Assembly: GCF_032341995.1 (NCBI RefSeq)
Contig: NZ_CP135439.1
Location: forward strand, 2,604,001 to 2,668,000
Length of the DNA: 64,000 nt
Direction of reading: 5' to 3'
Origin: Domibacillus sp. DTU_2020_1001157_1_SI_ALB_TIR_016
GTDB lineage: Bacteria; Bacillota; Bacilli; Bacillales; Domibacillaceae
Positions 56,022-64,000 of this stretch are shown in pieces. The notes under the pieces are model-generated. The model did no database searches. It was not told where the DNA came from and worked only from the letters and a program-made list of their open reading frames with translations. Each line of letters opens with the position of its first letter. Within the stretch, counting starts at the first letter, position 1. A program made the translations under genes and the position numbers.

Positions 56022-57263
56022 CTATGCGCGGCCAACCGCTTGAAGGTTTCTGTTTTTTTCTGTTTCCCCAACGTACAGAGCGCATGCTGCATCACCTGTG
56101 ATATTAACAGCCGTCCGTGTCATATCAAGCAGACGGTCAATTCCGATAATTAAACCAATTCCCTCAACCGGCAGTCCGACACTGCCAAGCACCATCGCCA
56201 GCATAATAAGCCCGACGCCGGGTACACCAGCTGTTCCAATGCTGGCCAAAACAGCTGTTAGGACGACAGTCGCCAGTTCTCCCATTGTAAGATCAATTCC
56301 ATAAGCCTGGGCAATAAACATCGTTGCTACCCCTTGCATGATAGCGGTTCCATCCATATTAATGGTTGCGCCAAGCGGCTGTACAAATGAACTGATTGGC
56401 TCAGGCACTTTCAGATCTCTTTGGGCTACTTCCATGGAAACAGGCAGCGTCGCATTACTGCTTGATGTACTGAATGCGACTCCCATTGCCGGAGCAAACT
56501 TTTTAAAAAACCAAAGAGGATTTTTCTTCGCCAGGAAAGCAACGGTGCCCCCATATGTGATGGCGCTGTGGATAAACAATGCCGCTAATACAACAAGCAT
56601 GTATGAACCCATTGCCAGAATGGCATTCCAGCCTTGTGTGCCAATTGCTGTAGCAATTAAAGCAAAGGTTCCATATGGCGCAAACCGCATAACAAGCCCT
56701 ACCAAATACATCATAATTTCATTTCCCTGGTTCACTAAACTGAGGATGCCTTTTGTTTTTTCGCCAAGTGCAGTCAGGGCAAAGCCGATAAAAACGGCAA
56801 ATACAATTAGTTGAAGCATATTTCCTTCTGCCATCGCATTGATAGGATTTTTCGGAATAATATTCATAAGCGTTTCACTGACAGGCGGTGCTTCTTCTGT
56901 TGAGAATTCAGCGCCTGCTGTATCAAACTCTCCGGCTGCGCCCGGCTGAATCACAGCAGCAAGGATCAAGCCGATGATAACCGCGATACACGTTGTAATT
57001 AAAAAATAGCCTATCGTCTTTGCACCAATACGACCCAGCTTTTGTGGATCGCCAAGACCGGCCGATCCAAGCACAATGGAAAAGAAAACAAGTGGCACAA
57101 CAAGCATGTTAATCAGGCTCAGGAAAATCTGCCCGACCGGTACGAATAAATACGTATTCAGTACTTCAAATACATTTGGTGCAGTCAAGTTTAAAAGGAG
57201 ACCGACAATCGCTCCGAGGACAAGCGCTGCCACAATCTTGGTGGTTAAATTCATTTTTTTCAT
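56022..57263 (-). CDS. Dicarboxylate/amino acid:cation symporter (DAACS)
   Basis: The 413-residue protein has the eight-helix plus two-hairpin layout of the GltP/GltT/DctP family: serine-rich FSTSSSNATLPVSME (near residue 265), NMDGTAIMQG (near 300), and GIDRLLDMTRTAVNITGD (near 375), which carries the substrate-binding Asp and Arg-Thr residues. It takes up glutamate, aspartate or C4 dicarboxylates with Na or H ions. Arg in LDMTRTAV suggests acidic substrates. GGGGTGAG precedes the ATG; a long 5' leader of about 160 bases follows a promoter at 57440-57467. Confidence 0.92.
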   Translation of the reverse strand: MKKMNLTTKIVAALVLGAIVGLLLNLTAPNVFEVLNTYLFVPVGQIFLSLINMLVVPLVFFSIVLGSAGLGDPQKLGRIGAKTIGYFLITTCIAVIIGLILAAVIQPGAAGEFDTAGAEFSTEEAPPVSETLMNIIPKNPINAMAEGNMLQLIVFAVFIGFALTALGEKTKGILSLVNQGNEIMMYLVGLVMRFAPYGTFALIATAIGTQGWNAILAMGSYMLVVLAALFIHSAITYGGTVAFLAKKNPLWFFKKFAPAMGVAFSTSSSNATLPVSMEVAQRDLKVPEPISSFVQPLGATINMDGTAIMQGVATMFIAQAYGIDLTMGELATVVLTAVLASIGTAGVPGVGLIMLAMVLGSVGLPVEGIGLIIGIDRLLDMTRTAVNITGDAACALYVGETEKNRNLQAVGRA

Positions 57264-57439
57264 TTACTCACCCCTTTTTGACTGTGCAAATCCTTGCTTT
57301 TTTTCTACTAAAAACACGTAAAATAACAGCGGTATTTTAAGAAGTAACATACCACTCCTTTTAAAGATCTAAACCCCTGTTTTTATTCTTTGATTCCTTA
57401 GCGTTTTTACTTCTTTTTTGGTTATTGCAAGTCTTTGGA

Positions 57440-57467
57440 ACTATACCTTAATATTCACTTTGTGCAA
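57440..57467 (-). promoter_or_regulatory. Promoter of the DAACS symporter gene
   Basis: TTGCAC and TATAGT with a 16-base spacer on the - strand. The leader to the start codon is about 170 bases and holds no clear riboswitch fold. Confidence 0.5.
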
Positions 57468-57483
57468 CAAATTTTACAGGAGC

Positions 57484-57509
57484 GCTTATCATTATGAAAA
57501 TCGGGGTAT
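57484..57509 (+). promoter_or_regulatory. Sigma-B-like promoter of the ArsC-like gene
   Basis: GCTTAT and GGGTAT are 14 bases apart. The -10 is a perfect sigma-B match, the -35 only partial, and no good sigma-A alternative is seen. Confidence 0.45.
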
Positions 57510-57547
57510 AAAAGAATATAACCACCACGTCAAAGGGGTCAACCGGT

Positions 57548-57967
57548 ATGAAAAATAAAACTATTTTATTTCTGTCACCGTTTAATCATTTGAGCATGAT
57601 GGCAGAAGGATGGGCGGCAAGATTAAATGAGCCCTCCTGGAATGTAATCAGCGCTGCTTGCTCACGTGCAGACTATGACGCCCTTCCTGTTAAGGCGATG
57701 AAAGAAGTAAACATTGACATCGAGAGTAAAACACCGTATTCGCTGAAGCCTCAGCTCGTAAATGAGGCGGACATCGTGGTTGCTATTTATGATTTTCAAC
57801 GTGATAGCCTCCCTGCTCTTTTGAATGAATCCGAGCAGAAAGTGTTACGATGGAATATATTCAATCCAATACATTGTGATCATTTAACTGATCGATGGGC
57901 CGCTTATCAGGAAGTGTGCGATGAGCTTGCTGTAAAGATACAGGAGCTTAAAAAACAACTTATTTAA
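57548..57967 (+). CDS. ArsC/LMW-phosphatase-fold protein without catalytic residues
   Basis: The 139-residue protein is colinear with thioredoxin-coupled arsenate reductase (B. subtilis ArsC, 139 residues): ILFL then MAEGWA, VKAMKEVNIDI and a C-terminal RWAAYQEVCDEL helix. But the P-loop is SPFNHLS (residues 10-16) in place of CTGNSCRS: the nucleophile Cys is Ser10 and the essential Arg is deleted. The redox cysteines of ArsC (82 and 89) are Y81 and L88, and the general-acid Asp is Asn106. The frame is intact and a ribosome binding site (AAAGGGG) is present, so this is a maintained pseudoenzyme or a protein with a new role. It precedes ecsC by 100 bases. Confidence 0.8.
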   Translation: MKNKTILFLSPFNHLSMMAEGWAARLNEPSWNVISAACSRADYDALPVKAMKEVNIDIESKTPYSLKPQLVNEADIVVAIYDFQRDSLPALLNESEQKVLRWNIFNPIHCDHLTDRWAAYQEVCDELAVKIQELKKQLI

Positions 57968-58067
57968 ACCTTTACGCCTTTGCGGTTGGGCCAGCGAGGG
58001 TATTTTTTTTTGAAACTAAATTTTTTAGCATCCGTATAACTCATTTAGAGAGGCAGGGATTATAATT

Positions 58068-58880
58068 ATGGAAACAAAACAAACACTGATCGAACAGCTG
58101 CAGCAAATTGGGCAGTGGGAAAAGGATCAAAAAGGATTGTGGATTTGGGACCGTGCAGCCCGTCTTCCTTTTGCTATCCTTGATAAACTGACTCCTTCTT
58201 TTATTCAGCGAAAAATTGGCTCGCTGCTAGATGAACTCGGCTATTATATTCAAAGCGGCGGCAAGTATTTAACGAGGCAGGACAGCATCTTAAAAAAGCT
58301 GGAGCGTAACGCCGAAGTACCTGTTCACTCTATAGAAGACGTAAAAAAACTGCCGATTTCCGTTATGGACGAGACTGCTTTTTCGATTCAAAAATCGCAT
58401 GCGGGCGCCGCTACCGTTCAAGGTGCTACAACAGGCATTGGAGGCATTTTTACGCTGGCGGTTGATATCCCTGCCACATTGGCGATCTCTCTAAAGATGC
58501 TTCAAGAAATCGCTGTGGCTTATGGATATGATCCTAATGAGCGGGAAGAACGGATTTTCATTATTAAATGCCTGCAATTTTCTTCCTCCGATATTGTTGG
58601 GAAACAATCTATTTTAAAAGAAATTGCGAACTATGCCGATCGGGGGAGCAGCAAAGAAATGATTTCGCAAATGCAGGGCTGGCGGGAAGTGGTGCTTTCC
58701 TACAGAGAGCAATACAGCTTAAAGAAAGTGTTTCGTCTTGTGCCCGTAGTGGGCATTGTTTTCGGAGCACTGTCAAACCGCTCGATGATTGAAGAATTGT
58801 CCGATACCGCCATCATGCTTTATAAAAAACGGCGTATTTTAGAGAAACTAGCAGAAACCGAATCAGACATCCGCCTTTAA
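58068..58880 (+). CDS. ecsC: EcsC-family protein
   Basis: The 270-residue protein has the EcsC-type core: an amphipathic start, GATTGIGGIFTLAVDIPATLAISLKMLQEIAVAYGYD (about residues 121-157, hydrophobic and glycine-rich) and a second hydrophobic region near 225-245. In B. subtilis ecsC is third in ecsABC; here it is 23 kb away on the other strand behind the ArsC-like gene. Its function is unknown and it is dispensable for Ecs in B. subtilis. Its last codons form one arm of a 21-base-pair hairpin shared with the convergent gene. Confidence 0.85.
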   Translation: METKQTLIEQLQQIGQWEKDQKGLWIWDRAARLPFAILDKLTPSFIQRKIGSLLDELGYYIQSGGKYLTRQDSILKKLERNAEVPVHSIEDVKKLPISVMDETAFSIQKSHAGAATVQGATTGIGGIFTLAVDIPATLAISLKMLQEIAVAYGYDPNEREERIFIIKCLQFSSSDIVGKQSILKEIANYADRGSSKEMISQMQGWREVVLSYREQYSLKKVFRLVPVVGIVFGALSNRSMIEELSDTAIMLYKKRRILEKLAETESDIRL

Positions 58881-58903
58881 TGCGGATCGTCTGATTCGGT
58901 TTC
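58854..58903. terminator. Long hairpin built from the 3' ends of two convergent genes
   Basis: Arms of 15 bases (58854-58868 and 58889-58903) pair perfectly and continue with six more pairs after one bulged base; the seven-base loop contains both stop codons. The + strand tail TTTCTTTTG makes it a terminator for ecsC; it probably acts on both strands. Confidence 0.85.
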
Positions 58904-59554
58904 TTTTGTAAGCTTCTCAATCACCTTTTTATTTCCGTATAAGTACAGCTTGTCACCTGCCTGAATCGTTTCCTCTGTTAAATTCTCGCGTACATTTACT
59001 TCTCCTCTTTTAATGAATAACAAATTGGCATCATGCCCATGCTCAAAGACATCCTCCACCTTTTTTCCATCAAGCTTCGTGCCTTCTTCTACCACTACAT
59101 CTGTTACAATGTCATCTTCTTGAAGAAAAAGCGCTTCTTTCACTGGCAGTTCGGAAATATCTAGATTTTTTTTCATCTCATGTTTAAATCGGTGCTGAAG
59201 AAGCTTTTTAGTCACTGGTGTTTTACCGAGAATGTAAATGGCTAGCAGTACGGAACTAATAATCATCAATTCCTTTAAGCGCAGGTCATTAGCTAAAATA
59301 TTGGTAATCGCTGAGATAATAACGGCCAATGAAAAAGCACCGAACAGAATGAGAAACATACTGATTCGGCGTCGTACGGGATGATCAATAATAAGCTGTG
59401 ATTCATCTGTTGTAAATCCGGTGCCTGTCAGCATGGAAATCGCCTGATACCGGGCTACCTCTTTTTCAAGTCCTGTTAAGTGAAACGCGATTACAGATAT
59501 TTCAATGACAAGCACCACAATGACCAAATAAAGTAAAATAAATACAAATCCCAT
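58877..59554 (-). CDS. Membrane protein with C-terminal TrkA-C (RCK_C) domain
   Basis: The 225-residue protein has three helices (about 3-28, 63-86, 92-110), the loop YQAISMLTGTGFTTDESQL between the first two, and a soluble TrkA-C domain (about 140-215, GTKLDGKKVEDVFEHGHDANLLFIKRGE). TrkA-C domains bind ligands such as c-di-AMP in potassium transport proteins. The loop has a weak likeness to potassium-pore segments, but two more pore repeats would be needed. The ATG at 59554 follows AGAAGG. It lies 52 bases after spoVR on the same strand and may be part of the same sporulation-time unit. Confidence 0.7.
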   Translation of the reverse strand: MGFVFILLYLVIVVLVIEISVIAFHLTGLEKEVARYQAISMLTGTGFTTDESQLIIDHPVRRRISMFLILFGAFSLAVIISAITNILANDLRLKELMIISSVLLAIYILGKTPVTKKLLQHRFKHEMKKNLDISELPVKEALFLQEDDIVTDVVVEEGTKLDGKKVEDVFEHGHDANLLFIKRGEVNVRENLTEETIQAGDKLYLYGNKKVIEKLTKETESDDPH

Positions 59555-59606
59555 ATCTTGCTGCCTTCTTTCCGGAACGGCTTTTCTTTCAATGTTCCCG
59601 AAGGCA

Positions 59607-60920
59607 TTAACCGGTAAACATGCCGCCATACTTCCTTTTTAACCCGTCCTTTCCGTAAGTAAAAATAGTCGTCCGTCCATCAATAACGGTTGTTAAATGA
59701 ACGGGTTTTCCCCATAACGTATAGAGATTTGGAATGGTTTGCTCCAAATATCCAACGTCCAGTTCTTTTCCTTCATACGAATGTAAAATATGCAGGTCTT
59801 CTTTTCCGTCTGTGACGTAAAGAGATGGGAATCCTCCGTTTACCTTTGAGGAAACAAGCTGATCCTGCACCGATGCCCACTCCTTATCAGTGATCGTCCA
59901 GTGGGCTCCTTTTTTCTCAAACAAATACAGATCCTCCTGCTCAACAAATTCTTTCGTCAAGTAGTTGCGGAGAAAAGAAATATCGGATTCTCTGGCGCGG
60001 ATATCAAACAAAATCTCGCGGTTTCCATATTGTTTTTCAATGTATTCATATAATTTAACCCCAAGATAATAAGGGTTGATGCCCATTTTAGACGGCTGTA
60101 CAACATCCGCATTCAAACGCGCATATTCAATGGCCTCAGATTCTGTTAAGGACAGCTCTCTCATAATCTTCATATGCCAGTAAGAGGCCCAGCCTTCATT
60201 CATAATTTTTGTTTCCATCTGCGGCCAGAAGTAAAGCATCTCCTGCCGGATTAACATGACAATTTCACGCTGCCAGTCTGTTAAAACCGGACTGTTCGCA
60301 GCGATAAAAGCAAGAAGGTCTTTTTCAAAAAATGTTTCCTCTACTTGCTTGGGAGCCGATTCTTTTTCCCAAAGATCATCGTATTCGTAACGGTGAGTGA
60401 ATGGCTCGTCGATTTGATGAGAGCCGATATGTGCCAGGGGATCTACATGCTCCTCAATGGATAAAACGGCGTCAAGAAAAGCTTCCACCTGCTCAATTCC
60501 ATGTTCATCTGTTAACTGGCTGATCCGCTCTGCTGCAGAAGCCATTGATTTTTCCATTTGGTTATTTGTTTTTTCAAAGTGGACATTATTTTTAAAAAAG
60601 TCCGAGTGAGCTAAAACATGGGCAACAATAAGCTTGTTTTGAACGAGTGAGTTTGTATTGAGCAAAAAAGCCTGGCACGGATCTGTATTCATTACCAGCT
60701 CGTATATTTTGCTGAGCCCCATCTCATAGTGGAGCTTCATTTTGTAAAATCGCTTCCCAAACCGCCAATGCGAAAAACGGGCAGGCATTCCATAAGCACC
60801 AAAAGTGTAAATAATATCTGCCGGGCAAATTTCATAACGCATTGAATAGAAATCAAGCCCGAATCCTGCAGCAATATCTGTAATTTCTTCGATTGCATAT
60901 TGAAGATCAGCATGCTTCAT
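59607..60920 (-). CDS. spoVR: SpoVR family protein, spore cortex formation
   Basis: The 437-residue protein belongs to the SpoVR family (468 in B. subtilis): [26 protein letters not shown] near the start, [13 protein letters not shown] near residue 255, and [16 protein letters not shown] near 296. SpoVR is made in the mother cell and affects cortex synthesis; its enzyme activity is unknown. ATG at 60920 follows GGGGGATTCGG. A sigma-E-like promoter lies just upstream. Confidence 0.93.
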   Translation of the reverse strand: MKHADLQYAIEEITDIAAGFGLDFYSMRYEICPADIIYTFGAYGMPARFSHWRFGKRFYKMKLHYEMGLSKIYELVMNTDPCQAFLLNTNSLVQNKLIVAHVLAHSDFFKNNVHFEKTNNQMEKSMASAAERISQLTDEHGIEQVEAFLDAVLSIEEHVDPLAHIGSHQIDEPFTHRYEYDDLWEKESAPKQVEETFFEKDLLAFIAANSPVLTDWQREIVMLIRQEMLYFWPQMETKIMNEGWASYWHMKIMRELSLTESEAIEYARLNADVVQPSKMGINPYYLGVKLYEYIEKQYGNREILFDIRARESDISFLRNYLTKEFVEQEDLYLFEKKGAHWTITDKEWASVQDQLVSSKVNGGFPSLYVTDGKEDLHILHSYEGKELDVGYLEQTIPNLYTLWGKPVHLTTVIDGRTTIFTYGKDGLKRKYGGMFTG

Positions 60921-60940
60921 CCGAATCCCCCCTGAATCTA

Positions 60941-60968
60941 TGTGTATGCGTACGCCCATTAAACATGA
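60941..60968 (-). promoter_or_regulatory. Sigma-E-like promoter of spoVR
   Basis: TCATGTT and CATACACA on the - strand, 13 bases apart, match the mother-cell sigma-E pattern well at both elements, though the spacer is one base short. Confidence 0.55.
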
Positions 60969-61000
60969 AAAAAGAGGCGGATTTCATCCGCCTCTTTTTT
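60969..61000. terminator. Terminator after pgcA
   Basis: GAGGCGGA, loop TTTC, then TCCGCCTC with runs of A and T on each side. On the - strand it ends pgcA just before the spoVR promoter. Confidence 0.85.
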
Positions 61001-61039
61001 TATATGCTGCAGCCCAAAGAAGCCGCCAGCTCTTGATCA

Positions 61040-62773
61040 TTATTTCAGCATTTCATTTACACGCGCCATGAAATCTTCTTGAACGAGTGCAAGCTTTTCC
61101 GTTACTTCCTCCAACGAATCGGCTTTTACCCCAAAGTAAAATTTCACTTTTGGTTCTGTTCCCGATGGACGAGCGCACACCCACGTTCCATCTTCAAGGA
61201 AATATTTTAATACATTTGAAGAAGGCAGCTCGATCAGCTGTTTTTCATTCGTAGCAATCGCCGTACGCTCCCCTGTCTGATAATCTTCTACGGCTTCGAC
61301 CCGGATGCCTGCAATTGATTCAGGCGCCTGCGCGCGGAAAGAAGACAGCAGCCCCGCAATTTGCTCTGCCCCGTCTTTTCCTTTTAACGTCAAAGACTGA
61401 AGGCCTTCCTTGAAGTAGCCAACACGCTCATATAAATCTATCAATGCTTCATGCAGGGTTTTCCCCTGCTTTTTGAAGTACGCGCATGCTTCAACAGCCA
61501 GAAGCGCTGCCTGCACGGCGTCTTTATCACGGGCAAAATCTCCAATTAAGTATCCATAGCTTTCTTCATAACCAAACAAGAATGTAAATTCGCCTGATTC
61601 GTTATACTGCTCAATTTTTTCGCCGATAAATTTAAAGCCGGTTAACACGTCTTCGCATGAAACACCATATTGAGCTGCTGCTGCACGTCCCAGCTCAGAC
61701 GTTACAATGGTTTTGAAAATACGGCCGTTTTCAGGCAGTGTGCCTTTTTCTTTTTTGCGGGCCAAAATATAATCCACCAGCACAGCGCCTGTTTCATTTC
61801 CTGTCAGCAAAACATATCCGCCGTTTCCGTCTTTTACAGCGACACCAAGACGGTCTGCATCCGGATCTGTCGCAATCAAAATATCCGCATCCACTTTTTG
61901 TCCATCACGGATAGCCAGCTCAAACGCTGCTTTTTCCTCAGGATTTGGAGATTTTACGGTTGAAAAATTGGCATCTGGCTGCTCCTGTTCAGCTACAACA
62001 GTCACATTTTGATATCCAAGCGCCTCAAGTGCCTGGCGTACAGGCTTATTACCAGTACCGTGAAGAGGAGAAAACACAATATTGACATCGGATTCTTGTG
62101 CTGCTTCCGGCCACTCTGAAATAGTCACAAGATTGTCCACATATGCCTGATCGATTTCTTTCCCGATCATTTGAATTAGTCCCTGTTCTTTTAACAGTTC
62201 CTCATCTTTTACCTCGATCTGGAGTTCATCACCTGCTGCGTTCACTTTATCGATGACACGATCAGCTGCTTCCGGAGCAAGCTGGGCACCATCCGGCCCG
62301 TACACTTTATAGCCGTTGTACTCAGGCGGGTTATGGCTTGCTGTAATCACGATACCAGCAAAAGCATTCAGCTCACGTACGGCAAAAGACAATTCCGGTG
62401 TTGGGCGAAGCTCGTCAAAAAGATATGTTTGAATACCTGCTGAAGCGAGTGTTTTCGCACTTTCAAGCGCAAACTCCGGTGATTTATGGCGAGAGTCATA
62501 GGCAATCGCTACACCGCGTTTTTTCGCTTCTTCTCCTTGCTCTGTTATGTAAGCTGCCAAACCTGCAGACGCTTTTCGAATCGTGTATACATTCATCCGG
62601 TTCGTGCCAGCGCCAATTTCGCCGCGCATGCCGCCCGTACCAAATTCAAGATTTTTATAAAAAGCATCTTCTAAACTTTTTTCATCTTCTTCGATTGAAA
62701 GAAGCAGCTCACTCATTTCTGCATCAAGTTCCGAATAGTTTTTCCATCTTGTATATTCTTCTTTCCAGGCCAC
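61040..62773 (-). CDS. pgcA: Alpha-phosphoglucomutase/phospho-sugar mutase PgcA
   Basis: The 577-residue enzyme has the phosphoserine loop [13 protein letters not shown] with Ser146, the metal loop DPDADR near 300, the sugar-binding GYEESYGYL near 400, and the C-terminal phosphate-binding [12 protein letters not shown]. It interconverts glucose 1- and 6-phosphate for UDP-glucose, glucolipid and teichoic acid synthesis. The GTG at 62773 is chosen because GGAGG is eight bases before it, whereas the ATG six codons upstream nearly touches it; it also lines up with the start of B. subtilis PgcA. Confidence 0.95.
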   Translation of the reverse strand: MAWKEEYTRWKNYSELDAEMSELLLSIEEDEKSLEDAFYKNLEFGTGGMRGEIGAGTNRMNVYTIRKASAGLAAYITEQGEEAKKRGVAIAYDSRHKSPEFALESAKTLASAGIQTYLFDELRPTPELSFAVRELNAFAGIVITASHNPPEYNGYKVYGPDGAQLAPEAADRVIDKVNAAGDELQIEVKDEELLKEQGLIQMIGKEIDQAYVDNLVTISEWPEAAQESDVNIVFSPLHGTGNKPVRQALEALGYQNVTVVAEQEQPDANFSTVKSPNPEEKAAFELAIRDGQKVDADILIATDPDADRLGVAVKDGNGGYVLLTGNETGAVLVDYILARKKEKGTLPENGRIFKTIVTSELGRAAAAQYGVSCEDVLTGFKFIGEKIEQYNESGEFTFLFGYEESYGYLIGDFARDKDAVQAALLAVEACAYFKKQGKTLHEALIDLYERVGYFKEGLQSLTLKGKDGAEQIAGLLSSFRAQAPESIAGIRVEAVEDYQTGERTAIATNEKQLIELPSSNVLKYFLEDGTWVCARPSGTEPKVKFYFGVKADSLEEVTEKLALVQEDFMARVNEMLK

Positions 62774-62903
62774 AGGCATTCCCTCCAAAACTATGATTTC
62801 CTATATCATACCATTTGTTGTTCTTATTTCACAGAATTATTAACAGTAAACCTCATTCATTTTTAACCAAAAACAACCAGGATACAGGAGACGCTCAGAA
62901 TGT

Positions 62904-62933
62904 TTTACTTTTCTTCTTTATTCAGACTATAAT
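62904..62933 (+). promoter_or_regulatory. Promoter of bdbC and the thioredoxin gene
   Basis: TTTACT and TATAAT with an 18-base spacer; the first ATG is about 40 bases on. Confidence 0.55.
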
Positions 62934-62974
62934 GCTAATGTTCAGCAATTATTTTGATGAAAGGCGGGGATCTC

Positions 62975-63391
62975 ATGCAAAAAAAAGAAAACCTGCTTTT
63001 CACCGCATGGGCTGCTTCATTTACAGCCATGCTAGGCAGTCTTTATTTCTCAGAAATTGCCGGCTATGAACCTTGTGAGCTTTGCTGGTATCAGCGTATT
63101 TTGATGTACCCTCTCGTATTGATTCTTGGGATTGCGATCGCCAGAAGGGACACGAAAGCCGCTGTTTATTCGCTCGCGATGTCTGGTATTGGCGGTCTTA
63201 TTTCCCTTTACCATTATGGCATTCAAAAAATCGATTTTTTAACGGATGCTGCTCCTGCCTGCGGCCGGGTGCCGTGCACAGGGATGTATATCAACTGGTT
63301 CGGTTTCGTTACCATCCCGTTTCTCGCGTTGACTGCATTTACGATTATTTTCGTGGCCAGCTTGATGATTTTAAAAAGAAAAGGGGCGTAA
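62975..63391 (+). CDS. bdbC: BdbC, DsbB-like thiol-disulfide oxidoreductase
   Basis: The 138-residue protein has four helices and two cysteine pairs: C34-E-L-C37 in the first outer loop and C96/C101 in the second, as in DsbB. The length is the same as B. subtilis BdbC. It takes electrons from an extracytoplasmic thiol oxidase and passes them to quinone. ATG at 62975 follows AAAGGCGGGG. It is followed by a membrane-anchored thioredoxin in place of bdbD, likely its redox partner. Confidence 0.93.
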   Translation: MQKKENLLFTAWAASFTAMLGSLYFSEIAGYEPCELCWYQRILMYPLVLILGIAIARRDTKAAVYSLAMSGIGGLISLYHYGIQKIDFLTDAAPACGRVPCTGMYINWFGFVTIPFLALTAFTIIFVASLMILKRKGA

Positions 63392-63395
63392 ATCA

Positions 63396-63872
63396 TTGAA
63401 GAAAGTGATTATTTTTGCGGTGGTTCTCGTTGCTGTTTTTGGCGCGATTGCCTTTGTAACGCAATATCAAAAAGAAGAAGCATCGAAAGGAAATCCATAT
63501 GGCAAGGATGACCTTCATACTGAAACGGTCAAGCAGCTGAATGACCCAAACTACCAAAATATTATCCTGCCTGATGACCTTGAGAAAAAATTAGAGGACA
63601 GCGAAGATGCGGTTGTTTATTTTTACAGCCCGACCTGCCCACACTGCCAGGAAACCACGCCTGTTTTAATGCCCATTGCGGATGATGAAAATGTAGAAGT
63701 ACTTCAGTATAATCTGCTTGAATTTGAACAAGGCTGGACAGACTATGGGATTGAATATACACCAACACTTGTTTATTTTGAAAACGGGGTAGAAAAAGAC
63801 CGCCTTGTCGGCAGCCAGCCGGAAGCGGAATGGACTGCGTTTTTAAACCAGACAAAAGAAAATAACCAATAA
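63396..63872 (+). CDS. Membrane-anchored thioredoxin-like protein with CPHC active site
   Basis: The 158-residue protein has an uncleaved amino-terminal helix (about 3-21) and a thioredoxin fold (about 55-155) with CPHC at 81-84 and the cis-proline in YTPTLVYF. CPHC is the active site of DsbA oxidases, whereas thioredoxins have CGPC. With bdbC directly before it (the TTG start is five bases after the bdbC stop), it most likely introduces disulfides on the outer face, in the place of BdbD (222 residues). A reducing role is not excluded. AAGGGGCG precedes the start. Confidence 0.8.
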   Translation: MKKVIIFAVVLVAVFGAIAFVTQYQKEEASKGNPYGKDDLHTETVKQLNDPNYQNIILPDDLEKKLEDSEDAVVYFYSPTCPHCQETTPVLMPIADDENVEVLQYNLLEFEQGWTDYGIEYTPTLVYFENGVEKDRLVGSQPEAEWTAFLNQTKENNQ

Positions 63873-63874
63873 AA

Positions 63875-63914
63875 AAAGCGGCCTTCCCTAAATGGGAAAG
63901 CCGTTTTTTATTTT
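63875..63914 (+). terminator. Terminator after the thioredoxin gene
   Basis: AAAAAGCGGC with AGCCGTTTTTT and an inner CTTCCC/GGGAA stem form a hairpin with a T-run on the + strand. Confidence 0.8.
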
Positions 63915-63957
63915 GAAAAAGTCGTCCGCTTCTGTTCAATAAAAAAGGACAGCGGAA

Positions 63958-64000
63958 ATGGAAAAGAAATCTGATAACTTTGTAATGTATGAATACTTTC
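63958..64000 (+). CDS. Start of an unrecognised gene, cut by the window edge
   Basis: ATG follows AAAAGGA at about eight bases and opens a frame with no stop for 14 codons (MEKKSDNFVMYEYF). A possible -35 TTGAAA lies at 63914. Too little is visible to name it. Confidence 0.45.
   Translation, partial: MEKKSDNFVMYEYF

Noticed and set aside
57264..57439. Riboswitch in the long leader of the DAACS symporter gene
   Set aside because: No conserved core, no terminator-antiterminator pair; only AT-rich sequence.

Overview
This window is chromosomal DNA of an endospore-forming member of the Bacillaceae. Spore genes (an alpha/beta-type SASP, spoVR), the competence regulators comK and comZ, and a gene order that follows the clpB-comZ, yisK-yisL, addBA, comK-yhzC, yhfH-yhfI-yhfL, yhgD-yhgE, hemE-hemH, ecsAB-hit-yhaH-hpr-prsA-yhaM and pgcA neighbourhoods of Bacillus subtilis point to this family. 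The genus cannot be fixed from the sequence. No rRNA, tRNA, CRISPR array, prophage or insertion sequence was seen; this is core chromosome with some rearrangement.

Layout. 1-4.5 kb: competence and heat shock (yjzD end, comZ, clpB with a CtsR operator) and an Fnr-type regulator. 4.5-10.3 kb: Fe-S maturation protein YitW, phosphatase YitU, a membrane-anchored GH13 protein whose catalytic residues are mostly gone, a carotenoid-type oxidoreductase remnant, and yisL, yisK and a DUF418 membrane protein. 10.3-18.1 kb: the AddAB recombination helicase-nuclease and a TVP38-family membrane protein. 18.1-23.1 kb: comK, yhzC, azlCD, the acyl-CoA ligase lcfB, yhfI and yhfH. 23.2-26.6 kb: a four-gene envelope-sensing operon (beta-propeller lipoprotein, response regulator, histidine kinase, FixH-like lipoprotein). 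26.7-32.5 kb: yhgE with its TetR repressor YhgD, haem genes hemE and hemH, and the haem-degrading monooxygenase hmoB. 32.5-42.2 kb: PAP2 phosphatase, ecsAB, hit, yhaH, hpr, prsA, yhaM, yhzD, yhaR, yheB and a CstR-type persulfide sensor. 42.3-44.4 kb: SASP gene behind a folded leader, fumC, and a 22-residue membrane peptide with a sigma-B-like promoter. 44.4-53.2 kb: branched-chain amino-acid biosynthesis, ilvD and then ilvB-ilvH-ilvC-leuB-leuC-leuD behind a T-box, with CodY-like boxes at ilvD. 53.3-64 kb: structured repeat, class A PBP, tatA, a dicarboxylate/amino-acid symporter, an ArsC-like protein without catalytic residues, ecsC, a TrkA-C membrane protein, spoVR, pgcA, and bdbC with a CPHC thioredoxin.

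How it fits together. The best-organised unit is the Ile/Val/Leu pathway, which lacks leuA at its usual place. AzlCD elsewhere in the window may export branched-chain amino acids. The haem operon lacks hemY. Two proteins (GH13 and ArsC families) keep the fold signature but have lost nearly all active-site residues and look like pseudoenzymes with intact reading frames. Several start codons were moved from the longest possible frame to the codon best placed after a ribosome binding site.
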